The notes: generated by a model from the sequence alone, not told the origin. 64,000 nt of DNA from Aselliscus stoliczkanus (GCA_033961575.1 CM066736.1:89015352-89079351), one strand, 5' to 3'; counted from the stretch's first letter, positions 23,461 through 34,289 are shown. Program-made: numbers and translations.

Positions 23461-23611
23461 TGGAGCTCAGAATTGCAAGTGTCTGTATGGGCTTCAGGAA
23501 GCAGAATGAATGCCTTTGGCTGGATCCTGGAGGGTAAGGAGGACTACATCCGGTTGGCACTCAGGCCCCTCTCCTACCCCTCACATCCTACCCTTTGTTC
23601 CGACATGCCAG

Positions 23612-23775
23612 TTTCAATGAGACCTTCCAGTTTCTGTTCTGGACCACGTTCGGCATGGAGGAGCACAGCGTGGTTGGTAGACATGCCTCAGTTTCCGGTA
23701 CCTGAATTCGTGGGCCGGGCCCTCTACGGCCTCTTCACCATTGTCATGGTCACCAACTCCTTCCAGAAGATTGAG
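23612..23775 (+). pseudogene. TRPC2: TRPC2 pore/S6 exon with 4-bp duplication and S6 deletion
   Basis: Encodes FNETFQFLFWTTFGMEEHSV. Then TGGTTGGT (23671-23678), a tandem duplication of TGGT, shifts the frame. The original frame resumes as DMPQFPVPEFVGRALYGLFT and IVMV runs straight into TNSFQKIE. The eleven residues of S6 present in mouse between those points are missing (33 bp, in frame). Donor GTGTGT. Confidence 0.93.
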
Positions 23776-24320
23776 GTGTGTGAACTGAGACCAGCTTAGG
23801 CCGGGGGCAGGGAAGAAGGCATAGAGAGGAATAGGACATAAGGTGTTGAGACATTTGGGGTCCTGCTCTGCCTTCACTATCGTCATGTTTTATGACTTGA
23901 GGCAAGTTTTCCTCCCTAGGCCTCATTCTCATCTGTAAGACGAGGGTCTTAGTAATGCTATTAGTTTCTTCAGACACAGGTCTAGTGCTCTCTCCACTTT
24001 ATGGTTAGGAGGAAGGGTGTGTAATGGAAAAGTAGGTGGGAAGATGAGGAGAGGGAAAGAGATGGCTAGGTTAGGGTTTGTGGATGGAGAAATAGCTGGG
24101 CAGAAATTGGATGTCAAAAGGATGGAAGAGAGGAAAGGGGAAGACAGGCAGGGGAAATGTGGATGATGGGCGATGACGGAGATAAGAATGGGGAGAAGAA
24201 AGTGGTTGGCACACTGGAGGAGAAGAAGAGATGTGAGGATGGGGGAAATGAGGCAGACTGAGTGGCCAGGAGGGCTGGGTACCAAAGCGATCCTTATAGA
24301 GACCCCTACTCCTGCCACAG

Positions 24321-24448
24321 GATGACGCCGACATGGAATGGAAGTTTGCTCGCTCCAAGCTCTAGCTGTCCTACTTCCGAGAGGGCCTGACACTGCCTGT
24401 GCCCTTCAGCATCCTGCCCTCCCCCAAGGCTGTCTTCTACTGTCTCAG
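24321..24448 (+). pseudogene. TRPC2: TRPC2 exon after S6, premature TAG
   Basis: Encodes DDADMEWKFARSKL, then TAG (24363-24365) where a Tyr codon is expected, then LSYFREGLTLPVPFSILPSP. The acceptor is CCTGCCACAG and the donor GTGATG. Confidence 0.95.
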
Positions 24449-24571
24449 GTGATGACGTTGGAGCTCTCACTCCCTACTCCCAAGCACCCAACACCGCCAC
24501 CCCAGCGCCTGCCCCCATTTCCCTAGACCCTGTCCTCTGACTAACCTCTTCCTGCCATCCAACTCTCTTAG

Positions 24572-24650
24572 GAGAATTTTCCTGTTCATCTGCTGTTGTT
24601 GCTCCTCCACCAAAATCAAGAAGCCATACTATCCCCCAATTCCCATCTTT
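24572..24650 (+). pseudogene. TRPC2: TRPC2 exon, cytoplasmic C-terminal segment
   Basis: Encodes RIFLFICCCC and KKPYYPPIPIF in a frame continuous with the previous exon. Donor GTAAGT. No lesion inside this exon. Confidence 0.85.
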
Positions 24651-25678
24651 GTAAGTACTTCATCTGCTTGGTGTTTGTCTTCCTTGCATCAGGCCTTCAC
24701 CAGTATTGTCTGTTCCATCTGATTGTCTGCACACCCCTGGCTTGTCTATCTTTCCAGGTGTGTTCCCCAGAAAGCATTCCCAATTCTTACTCTCTCACAT
24801 GGCATGTCTTCCCCTCTTCCTTGTTCTGGCCATTTCCTAAATTTCCAACCTTGTGTCATCCGGCTTAAACAGAAGTCCATGCCACCCTCCTCCCATGCCA
24901 CCAGCACCCTGTAAGGTCCAGACAAACCTTTTTGCCCTAAACTTGGTCAAGACATGGTTGAACATTTTTCAAAAATAACATATCAAGAAGCTGAGTGAAA
25001 GATGCCCCACACACTGGGAGACTCGAACGCTGACAGAAGCCTGAGAGAGGAGGCCAGGACTCCAAGGGGCTCACCGACCTCTCATCATCTGTGTCTAACT
25101 CAGTCCGGCTTGGCATGGGAGCCCTTCCTAATTCAGACCAGCAGTACTGCCAGGTCTGTAGGGGGTTCTATCTGCTCCCCTTAAAATGTGTTACCTGAGG
25201 AATGATAGGCTCTTTCTCTCCTTTGGGTCCCACTGCAGTTAATGTCTCTCGTAGCTAAGCACTTTCTGGCTTCTTAGATGGTTTCTCTTCCTCACCAGAC
25301 TGAAAGCTTCCTCTGTGTCCCTACTCCACACAGTTCCCCTCCCTTCAAGACAAGGCCTAGAACAAAGGGGACATGGCAAAAATGTTGGTTAATGAATGAG
25401 TGAATGAGTGACTTAAGGGAGTGAGCGAGAGAATAAATGAACACATAAATGAAGGCAGGAGTGAAGGATTACATGAAATGAGCAGAATAAATGTCTGGTA
25501 GATCAGAGGGTAATTGAGTCAAGGGGCCACTGTGCAGGTTGTGGATTCCAAGGGCAGGATAGGATGGGGCCACACACATGACTGCAGGGTGGATGTGGGG
25601 TGTAAGTCTGGGTGTGGTGCATTTATGGCAGCGGAGACAGAAACAGGCATGGGGAAAGCTTGCAGGTGAGCGACTAAC

Positions 25679-25807
25679 CTTTCCAACGGGTCTCCTCGAA
25701 CTCCCTCTGTGCAGTCTCTATGTAGCGCTGTCCCAGGGCCTTGATGACTCAAGGCAGTAGGATCCACGCTCTCCCTCCCCAGGCCCTGCCCCTGCCCCAG
25801 GATTGGC
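25679..25807 (-). pseudogene. TRPC2: TRPC2 exon in inverted orientation
   Basis: Only on the minus strand does this read as the next TRPC2 exon: GTCAG| then ANPGAGAGPGEGERGSYCL, a 1-bp deletion, VIKALGQRYIETAQREFEET and RWK, then AAAG|GTTAGT. Length (129 bp against 130 expected), phases and both splice signals fit the slot between the exons at 24572-24650 and 28008-28394, which are on the plus strand. The exon and its splice sites were therefore flipped together. Confidence 0.93.
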
Positions 25808-26329
25808 CTGACATGGAAACACAGGCGGGTAAGAGAGATTCCCCACCCCAGCCAGCCTTTCTCTAATCACTGCTCCCTCCCACAAGCACTGAAGGATGGT
25901 GGCCAAGTCTATGCAGACTTTTCTGCCCCTGAAGTTCACACATCTAGACCCTGGTGTGGTCCTGGAAGGTAGAGGATGGAGATCAGGAGTTGGGTGGTGG
26001 GGTGATGGTTGGGAGGTAGAGGGGAGAGTGGGCAGAGACAGAAATATTGAGCAGGGCAAAGTTGAGTTCTCTCTCCTGCTACCAACCCAATCTTGGTATT
26101 CTTGAGTTAATCCAGGTTAACCCTGTCCTTCTAACTCTGCAGAGGAGGAGACAAGGGGGTGTGGGGAGGTACCTGCACAGGTCTGCTCATGCATACAAGA
26201 TGGAAATCGTCATGCAAATTAAATGATGGGTCTGGGGCCAGTTTTAGGCCTCAGGATAGAGGGTACCAGGCAGGCAACTAAGGCAAATGGGGCAGATAAA
26301 GGAGAGAGCAGAGGTAGAGAGTAAGCAAT

Positions 26330-26490
26330 GGGCTGGCCTCAGAAGGCATAGGCTGAAATCCCAGCTCAGTCACTTAGTAGTTACGTTTCTCAGGCAATCT
26401 ACTCAACTTCTTCAGGCCTGAGTGTCTCCAAATTTAAAACAGAGATGGTAACTATGCCTCCTTCCCAGGCTGGTGTGTCCCTGGACTCTC
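26330..26490 (+). repeat. MIR-like old SINE
   Basis: CTGAAATCCCAGCTCAGTCACTTAGTAG and following TCAACTTCTTCAGGCCTGAG are MIR-like. The surrounding 25820-28000 shows no further exon on either strand. Confidence 0.4.
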
Positions 26491-28007
26491 TACTTAGGAA
26501 ATAATTACTTGAATTTATCTAATTTTATCTTCTCTCTAAATATTTTATAATTAGCCTATTTTTGTAATATAAAAGCAAAGCATTTTGTTAAATATTTTAA
26601 AAAGAGATGGGATTGACAGAGATGGGGCAGGCAGGCAGAAGTATGAGAGAGAATGATGGGCCCTTTTTGGCTACAGAGTTTATAAAACATTTTGCTTGTA
26701 TAAAATAAGGAATAAGAACTTTTGGAGGCCATTTCCAGAAGATGCAGGATAAGTGGAAAGGGACACCCGGTGAAATCAAAGAGCAGACTGGTGAAGTGCG
26801 GTAACTGGAAGAAGGGTGGGACTTCAGTGGAGGTGCAGCGGGGGACGGAGAAGGCCCCAGTGACACTGCCCATCTAGGACTGGGCACAGGCCCAGAGAAC
26901 TATGCCCTCAAGTGAAAAACTGTTTCACCCTAAGGTGGGAGCAGCCCTGACATGTGGTCTGCGAATATGTATCAGGCAGCCTGGGCAGGGCCTGTAAGTG
27001 GCCAGGGGGAAAGGGTGGTAATTCCAGAATTTGGAGTCAGAGACCCAGGAGGGTGACAGAGGTGTCCATGCAGGATAGCCGGGAGTCGGGATGTGGTATC
27101 AATTGGGAACCTTTGGCATTTAGTTTCTTGTGTCGTGTTTTCTTCATGCTTTTGCATGCACGGTTTCCTGTGCCTAGAACTCCCATCTTCACCATATCTG
27201 CCCATCAACCTCCTGTTTATCCTTCAGGATTCCTTTCTGCCCTCCAGGTCTCTGGGAAGCTCCTTGATTTATGAGGCTGGGTCTGGTACCTCTCATCTGT
27301 GCTTCCTTCTATCATAGGCTGGTCTTCCTGTATAATTACAGTCTGTTTGCTTCTGCTACTCTAGATATTTAGCACCTCGAAGGAATATATCATTATGGAT
27401 ATCTTTATTTCCAGTATGGGATGCTTGTGTGTTTGTTGAACACACTGTTGACCAACTAGATGAGGAAGGGCATTCTTCACCTGGGGATCTAGGGACTTCA
27501 GAGTTCCAAAGTTGGCTTGTGGTCTCAAAGAACTGAGCTGGAGGACCTGGCTTAGGGAGATTTTTGAGAGGCTCATGGGAAGGCAGAAGGACAGGAGAAA
27601 GCGGAGGTGGAATTTGAACTGAGGATGACTATGAGCTGGGCAGGTGAAGACAGGGAAGAGGGCTAACAGGGCAGATGTACAAACCTCCACTCACTAAACA
27701 CTTGCCCATCCCTGGGGCTCCTGATCTCTTCCTTTGCCCACAAAACTTTCCTTTTTTGTCTTCTAAACTCACCATCACAGGCCCACTCAGATTCATCTGC
27801 CCCAGACTTGGCCTGCCTCCGGACACCACCAACCCCTGCTTCCCGCCCCCAGCATCCCCAAAGCTAATCTCTCACTTCCTCTACTTCTCCTCCCACAGTA
27901 ATCCCAGGCAGGATGTCCCCTGGGGTTGTGGTGAGGGTAGAAGTGGCATAGGGAAGGTTCATCTTCTGAGAGACCTCCCATCAATACTCCCCCCAACCCT
28001 CCCGCAG

Positions 28008-28394
28008 ACCTGGGCAACAGACTGACAGAGCTGACCAAGACTGTCTCTCGACTGCAAAGTGAAGTAGCCGATGTGGGACGGACTCTGGCGGAGGGGACAT
28101 CCCGTGCCCTGTGGTGCCAGCATCCTCAGTTGCTGCATCACTGGAGTATGCAACAGCTTCCAGAACCTTGGCACCCCCATACCTGAGACCCCAGAGCTGA
28201 CAGTGCCAGGGACGGTGGGGACCCAAGTGGCTTCAGAAACCGGGCTTCAGGACCCTGGAGGGGCTGGGCCTCCAGCTTCCTGTGAGTCTGGACCTTCCTC
28301 TCCAGCTCATGTGCTAGTTCACAGGGAGCAGGAGTCAGAGGGGGCTGAGGACCTGCCCCAGGCGGAAGACTGGGAACCAAGGGTGGGGCCATGA
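28008..28394 (+). pseudogene. TRPC2: TRPC2 terminal exon, coiled coil and tail, frameshift
   Basis: Starts after CCTCCCGCAG as LGNRLTELTKTVSRLQSEVA (heptad-like). A net frameshift near 28108-28112 moves it to the frame GASILSCCITGVCNSFQNLG, then SSPAHVLVHREQE, ending at TGA 28392-28394. The C-terminus length is close to the normal protein. Confidence 0.92.
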
Positions 28395-29224
28395 GGGTAC
28401 CTTCTCACCTTGCTGAGCAGAGTAACCTCGAGTGTGAGGGGTCACTTCGTAGGAGCCTAGGCTGCTTTCCTTGCCTCAATAGTTTCTGGTCAAGATGTCA
28501 GATGCCTCCAGAGTGTGTGAGAACCTCTGTCTCTTGATGTTTTCAGATCCCCTCCCTCCCTCCCTCCCTTCCTCCCCTGAAATGGACCCTTGTGGGAGCA
28601 GAACAGAGAGAAATGGCTTGCTCTGGGGTCCCAAGTATCTTGGGCTTAGGATCCTACCTTGAGTTCCTTCAAATCTTTGTGGATTTGCATTCTGGACTGG
28701 GAAGCAGGGGGCCTGGTTTCAGGACTAATTCTCTGAATGTGAGCAAGTTGCTTCCTTCCTTGGCTTTGCATTCCTCATGTAACGAATGGGCTGAGGAAGC
28801 CATCTGTGCCCTTCCTGCCTTCGCGGTTGTTGTGAAGAACCTGTGGCTCTTCAAACTTCTGGGTTTGCAAATTACAGTGTGTGATAGGGGTCGACACAGG
28901 AGACCATGTCTAGGAGTGATCAAGAAGTCATTCTTTTTAATCCCTCAGTCCTGTAAGGCCAGTGCAGGGCAGATGATCCCGTCTTATGGAATAAACCAAT
29001 CATGTAATTTGATGTCTCCACACTGTAACACTATTTAATCGAGTGGCCATCACAGTACTACCCTTACGTGTCCCCGGGAATCCCCATCACATAGTAGGGC
29101 TCCCTCCACCCTTCCATGGCCTCAGATTCCCCCACATCCTTGTTGGGGCGATGGCTGCTAAGGCTGGGTCTGAAACCATGTTCTCGCGTCTCAAGGCTGC
29201 TCGAAGCTCTCCTTCATATGAAGG
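28395..29224. other. intergenic stretch between TRPC2 and ART5
   Basis: Contains a short CCCT-type run near 28551-28570 and otherwise nothing exon-like. It probably holds the 3' UTR remnants of TRPC2 (+) and the ART5 3' UTR (-); no convincing poly-A signal was picked out. Confidence 0.4.
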
Positions 29225-29316
29225 TCACCAGTTCCTGGGACTCCTAAGTGGCAGACATTGGACTTTCAGGGCCCAGCTCCTGAGAGCTGGAATCCCCCAG
29301 GGGCCAAGAGCAGGGT
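29225..29316 (-). CDS. ART5: ART5 terminal coding exon (tentative)
   Basis: A pyrimidine-rich acceptor (ACCTCTGCTCTCCTGGAAG) precedes ACCCTGCTCTTGG. In the phase required this gives PALGPWGIPAL... and TGA at 29225-29227. The alternative frame (LLLAPGGFQLSGAGP, stop at 29266-29268) would need another acceptor. Confidence 0.35.
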
Positions 29317-31824
29317 CTTCCAGGAGAGCAGAGGTAAGGTCCCCTTGGAGGATGAGTCTGGCTGCCCCGCTGCTGGAGAGAGAAGAAAAGAAAGTGAGGG
29401 GCCAGGTGGGCTAGGAGGAGCAAAGCAGCCAAAGGAGGGGGCAGGAGGGTGACTCACGTGGTACAGACACACATCCCCGACTCTTCTCCCCTGCAACGGA
29501 GAGCACAGTGAGGCCTCCATGTAGACAGACTCACACCCCAAACTCCCCTTCCCACCAGGCTCTAGCACCCGCATTCCCCTTCTCAATCCATCTTTCCCTT
29601 CCCCTAAATGCAAACTTCTGACTTCTTTGCTCCTCCTTTGGCCAGGATATCTTCCCAGATGCCTGTCCATCCCTGCTTCCACCCCTGCCCCAGGCACTCC
29701 TGCATTCTGTCCCTGCCTCGGCACAGATATGTCCTGTGGACCTTGTTAAGCCTGGGCCTTCTGAGATCTGAAGCAGCACTCCGGTCCCTCTCCTCTGCTT
29801 GTTGACCTACACCAGGTTATTTTGGTGTATTAGACTCTATAGCAGATGGAAACTTTTGAGGACATTTACAGAATCATTGGAACATATTCACAGATCTGGA
29901 ATATACTGATAGGACCTTCTAAGAGCTAGCAGGACCTGAGTCACCGAGAACAATAACTGCAGCTGACTTCCAGCCAACTTCCCATTAGCCAAGTGGGTCT
30001 CCTGAAGGCCCTAGGCTTGTGCAGGGCCATCCTGGCTTATTCCACCCTCCCTGCCAGTCTTCCTTTCCTCATGCAGAACTCACCACCCAGGTAGGCGCAG
30101 TTAAAGTGGCTGCAGGTCTGATTATAGCTCCAGAGAGTCACTTGGCTCCGGGCTCCATCCTGGGAGAACCTGGTGACCAAGAAGACTTCATGGGGAGGGA
30201 TCAGCACCTCACGCTCCTCAGGAAAGACAGACAGGGCCTGGATAGGGGCCCCAAAGCAAGTCCTTAGGGAGAAGAAGGTAGCATTACCACATTTGTGGGC
30301 CACTGACTCATCCAAGGAGCTGGAGGCAAACTGGCCCAAGCGGACAGCGTCCCCTAGCCTCTTGGGTTCAAAGCGAAGGGTGCCTATGCCTCGGAACACC
30401 ACCTCTCCAGGTCCCCTGCTGCAGCCCTTGCTCTGCTGCAGCAGCTGCAAGGCCTGGGTCAGGTAGAAATGCAGGGCCTTGAAGGGGAAGTGCCTCATGT
30501 ACGACTCCCGGGAGCCACCGCCTGTCCGCACCGCCTGGTTCAGCTCCATGTACAAGGTATTAGATGAGTTGGTGTAAACCATGACAGCGATTCCATGCTG
30601 GGATTTGAAGCCAGGGGGCAGAGTAAGGCCTCGTTGCTTGTGCTCCCAGGCCTCCTGGGCTGCCTCCCAGGACTCACGCAGCAGGGCATGGCGGGCCATC
30701 TCCTCCTTCAGCAGAGAGGCGGCTTTCTCCTCCATCTCCTCCATGCAGCCCACATAGGCATCATCGAAAGTATCTGGAGCCAGGCCCAGGGGCAGGATGG
30801 GAACAGCCTGAGCCTATGGAGGTAAGAAAGACAAGAGCCACACAGGAAACGGTAGAAGTTCTGAGTACTAAACAGGTGTCCTGGTAGATTAGCTCAGAAA
30901 CAGAATCTCATTTCTACACCCAAATATCCACTGTATACAATTTGGCAAGAGCCCTTAAATAACACAGGCACTGGAGTTAGACAGACATGGGTTCAGATCC
31001 TGACTTTACCACCTACTGGCTGAAGTCTCCACTCTTCTGGGCATTAGGTTCTCCACCTATAAATTGATACTTCCAACCTCACAGGGCTATTGTGATGATA
31101 TCATATAGATCTTCACCTCTGTACAACCTAAAAGGGGTCATCTTGTCATCACAGAGGTTCCTGTACTTGGTGGGAAGCGGGGCTAGCTGGCTTTGAAGTG
31201 CTGTTGTGGCTCTAAGATTCAGAGTGCAGGCGATATGCAAATGAGCCGCCAGTGTCCAATTAGCTGACTCCATCCCATCCTCAGACTCTTTCCCTCCTAT
31301 GAAGGTGCCCAGCCACCACACCAAATCATTGTCAGCTTTGAGGCTCCTGACTCCCTTTCCTGCTTTTGAAGCCCTTATCCTCAACTCTGGAGCAGGGTGT
31401 GGGGAGGAGCCCTGGTCTGGGAGCAGATGCAGGTGGGCAGTGCAGTGCTTTGCTCAGCCTGAGCTGTGATGGGAGATGGGAAGTGGGGATGAGGAAGTTG
31501 GAGACAGTTCCCAGGGAAGGATATATGAAGGAAGGAGGATCACAGGAGAACCAGTGGGTGGAGATGGGGGTTCTGGAGAGGGCATGAGAACCTGGGGATC
31601 CCTGCGAGGAGGGAAGTTTGCTGAGAGGAAGAGGATTAAGAGGACTGGGGTCCTACAGAACAGTTCCTGGGAAAGATTTCTGAGGAGTCAGCCCCCAAAT
31701 CCACCTCCTCAGGGTCTGCCCCTCAAGTTTTCCTTTTATGACAGGGGATGGTACCCCCAGTTACCTGCCAGAGGGTGTGGAGGCTGAGGCAGCTGAAGGC
31801 GAGCAGCAGAGCTGCCAGCATCAT
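29225..31824 (-). CDS. ART5: ART5, ecto/secreted ADP-ribosyltransferase 5
   Basis: Arginine-specific mono-ADP-ribosyltransferase family: transfers ADP-ribose from NAD+ to arginine or hydrolyses NAD+. Coding exons are 31765-31824 (signal peptide MMLAALLLAFSCLSLHTLWQ), 30084-30813 (catalytic domain) and 29458-29490 (EKSRGCVSVP), plus a terminal exon that I place tentatively at 29225-29316. The R-S-ExE signature is complete: R161 in VVFRGIG, S184 in FASSSL, E220/E222 in PEEREVLIPP. Splice phases agree across the first three exons and no stop or frameshift is seen. No hydrophobic C-terminal GPI signal is visible, consistent with a secreted enzyme. It lies head to head with ART1 and is its paralogue. 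The C-terminal end is the uncertain part; a different frame would stop at 29266. Confidence 0.88.
29458..29490 (-). CDS. ART5: ART5 small exon
   Basis: 33 bp between CCGTTGCAG and GTGAGTC; reads GEKSRGCVSVP with the residue shared across the junction. Confidence 0.75.
30084..30813 (-). CDS. ART5: ART5 catalytic exon
   Basis: The acceptor is ACCTCCATAG and the donor GGTG|GTGAGT. It encodes AQAVPILPLGLAPDTFDDAY through to NCAYLGG, holding the whole R-S-ExE NAD-binding core and the cysteine pairs of the family. Confidence 0.93.
30930..31115 (+). repeat. MIR-like old SINE in ART5 intron 1
   Basis: GGCACTGGAGTTAGACAGAC ... TCACAGGGCTATTGTGATGA follows the MIR pattern. Confidence 0.55.
31765..31824 (-). 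CDS. ART5: ART5 signal-peptide exon
   Basis: Starts at the first of two adjacent ATGs (31824). Twenty codons with a Leu/Ala-rich core, then donor GTAACT. Confidence 0.85.
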
Positions 31825-32199
31825 CTCTGGGGGAGACAGGAGGGCGAGGTCCAGATGGATGCCTGTGGGACTGATGGCAGTGCAGTCTCGGCTTCAATGC
31901 GATGGGGTTAGAGACCTGACACCCCTTCTCTGGTGTGAAGAAGATGGTCCAGGACCCCGGCCCCAGGCTGGGGTGTGGGCGGGGCTAAGAGTCGGCCTGG
32001 GGGGGGGGAGGGAAGCCTTGGGTGTTACCGCCGGCAGCTCCCTCCCCATCCTCACTCCACCCCCAACCCTGCCCACTGTCCCCAGTACAAGCATTACCTC
32101 CAGGTCTCCGCTTCCCTGACTCCCGGATGTCCCCAAACTCAGGGCTTTCTACCCGGACAACTTTTTGCAATGATTAAAGTAGAGCCATTATTTGGCTCA

Positions 32200-32345
32200 A
32201 CTTGGAGAGAGAGGGAAGGGGGCCGGGGCCGGAGACCCACCTCGAGATCCTGGAGGCCGAGAAACGGGAAGGGGCGGTTTGGCCGGCGGGGGGCTACTGT
32301 CTGGGCGGGCCGGGTGCTGTTCCCGGAATCCGGCCGATAAGCAAA
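32200..32345. promoter_or_regulatory. GC/CpG-rich block upstream of ART5
   Basis: A stretch of GGGGCCGGGGCCGGAG, GGGGCGGTTTGGCCGGCGGG and GGGCGGGCCGGG, with CpGs and GC-box like motifs, about 400 bp upstream of the ART5 start codon (minus strand). It could be a small CpG island promoter. Inference from composition only. Confidence 0.35.
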
Positions 32346-34096
32346 GTCCCACTGCTAACTATAGCCCCCGCAGCGGTAACTCGACACCTCTCTTCCTCAA
32401 CAACAGACACGGGTGGAGGGAGAGGGAGTGGCGTGGAAGGGGCTGAGCGGTGTGACTCCCCAACCCAAGGACTGGGAGTTCTTTCTCCGGGACACTTTCT
32501 GGCTCCGGGCAAGCCCAGGGTTGGGGGATGGAGCCAGTGAGACTTGGCCTCTCCCTTATGGAGGCCATTACCCGGCCTTGCCTGGTCCGCAGACCACTAG
32601 GCCGCAGGCAGCCCCGCGAGGGTCCCGCCTGCCAAGAGGCAGTCGCTGATTTGCATGCAGTTTGCATGTGGCCCACACGTCGCGTCTCGTTGCGCACAGC
32701 ATCCGAGCAGCACCCCGTCTTCCTCTTTACCCAGTTTCCCTGTCAGTAGGGTTAGATGAGATACAGAGCTCTCTCTCAGATCGTCAGCGTCCAGCCCCCT
32801 CCCAGACCCTGTCTCCCTGGACTTTTCAGACTCAGGTGACGCAGTGTTTATAAACACTGACTGGCTTTTTCCCTTGCCTGCTGTGGGCCTTTCTATAAAT
32901 AACCTGGCGCTGAGTTTTGGAAGCCCAATCAGAGGTAATGGGAGAAGGGATGGCTGAAGAATCAGCAGTTCTGGGAAGAGCTTTCTGTAGGCCCGAACCA
33001 CTGGAGGTGGGAGGGGTACTCCCCCACAGTGGCCAGATGAGTTAGAGGTCCTGAATGTCAGGATTTAAGAGATGTTGCCCGTTTCCTGCTGGGGCTGAGG
33101 TGGGCATGGATGTTAGATAGACTTACCCCAGGCTTCCATCCTGGTCTGGCTCATTAACAGCCTCATCCTTGTTCCAGATCTCCTCAGACTGCCAGCCAAA
33201 TGATTTCCCTCACCTAGAATCCTGCTTTCTCCAAAAAAGCCTTCCTACAGACCAAAAAGGAAGACAAACTGTGTGTCTGGGCTTGATGTGGGGGGTGGTA
33301 GAAGGTGGAAAGAGTGGCATCCCAAAAAAACAGGGTGCTTCTCAGGCTAACAGCTTCAAGGCAAGTTCTTCTGCCCCCTTTGAAAGAGACTGGCCACTCC
33401 AAGGTCCCTCGATTAGAAAATCAGGAACCACTCTACCATTCACCAGTATTGTGAAAAGCAACATCTTGCCTACATATCCTACAAGCCTGGAGGAACTTGA
33501 GCGTTTATGGTTGCTGGCACAGAAGATACCCTCTGGGACAGCAAGGCCTGCTGGGACAGTCTCTGGGACCAGATCTGCTAGGATCATGATTTGTTTTCTC
33601 TCCATCCTCTGGCTTTAGGGCATTGATTTTCCCATCCCAAGACCTGGAACCCCAAGAAAGGCCCAAGAGATAGAGTTAAATCTAGTCATTACATATGGGT
33701 CCTGAGGGAGGTAGAAAGTCCTAGATCACACAGCAAAGTAGTGCTGGCACTGGGACCCAGACCCAGCCTTCTATCTGGGCATGTCTCCTTGCATCTTAGG
33801 TGAGTCTCTGTGCTCACATGAAAAACAAACAAAACAAAACAAATGTAAGGAGATATTCTCTGAGATATTCTCAGGAGTGCTGAGTACAGGAACAATCTAC
33901 TGAGGGAGGCAGCTGTTCCTAGATCCTCCATGCCTCAGCCCACCTTCCTTCTGGCTTCAGGGATTCCCTTTTTTATGGGAAGAGCACTGGCCCAGGGCAG
34001 GCTGGGCAAAGGCTAGTGTTCCTGGGCCTTGAGGAGACATCCAGAAATAGATGGGGGAGTGTCACATTTCTGAGCAGCTGGGTGGGGGCAGTACAA

Positions 34097-34180
34097 TATA
34101 AAGGAGAAACCTGCCCTTCCGCTCCCCCAGTGGCCATGCAGGAGACCAACACCAGCTTCCCCGTCTTGGAGAAAGCCTAG
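34097..34180 (+). promoter_or_regulatory. candidate TATA box and non-coding first exon of ART1
   Basis: TATAAA at 34097-34102 follows an E-box CAGCTG near 34076-34081. About 30 bp downstream the sequence contains ATG (34136) opening a 14-codon mini-frame that stops at TAG 34178-34180, directly followed by a consensus donor GTAAGG. It would suit a tissue-specific promoter and 5' UTR exon feeding the ART1 start exon at 38912. The assignment to ART1 is inference. Confidence 0.35.
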
Positions 34181-34289
34181 GTAAGGGCCACACCATCTTC
34201 CTCCTGGGCACCGGGCAGGGAAAAAAGTTTCTTTAGGGGAAATTTTGGGTATTAATGGTAGAGTTCTAAACGTCATTAGGAAAAGTTTC

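Larger units (their letters stand above)
9055..28394 (+). pseudogene. TRPC2: TRPC2 pseudogene (vomeronasal TRP cation channel)
   Basis: Thirteen exon-like blocks match TRPC2 in order: ankyrin region (9855-10568), linker (12729-12933), S1-S3 region, pore/S6 exon, and C-terminal coiled coil (28008-28394). TRPC2 is the diacylglycerol-gated cation channel of vomeronasal neurons. Lesions visible in the sequence are: TGA 10515-10517, 1-bp deletions near 12738 and 12910, TAG 13886-13888, 1-bp insertion near 15906, a SINE in the exon at 20447-21033, a 4-bp TGGT duplication 23671-23678, a 33-bp loss of S6 near 23748, TAG 24363-24365, an exon in inverted orientation (25679-25807), and a frameshift near 28110. 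Most splice sites remain readable, so decay is moderate in age. No single long product is possible. The start at 9055 (MSPVT, splicing in phase to 9855) is the short-form start; in mouse a longer form reads through from XNDC1. Confidence 0.95.

Noticed and set aside
25380..25470. (ATGA)n tract as the partner of the (TCAT)n tract at 21157 causing the TRPC2 exon inversion
   Set aside because: The inverted exon lies outside the interval between these two tracts, so recombination between them would not flip it.
32359..33001. Overlapping open frames on both strands upstream of ART5
   Set aside because: GC-rich promoter-like DNA gives long open frames by chance; no splice-consistent or family-like protein.
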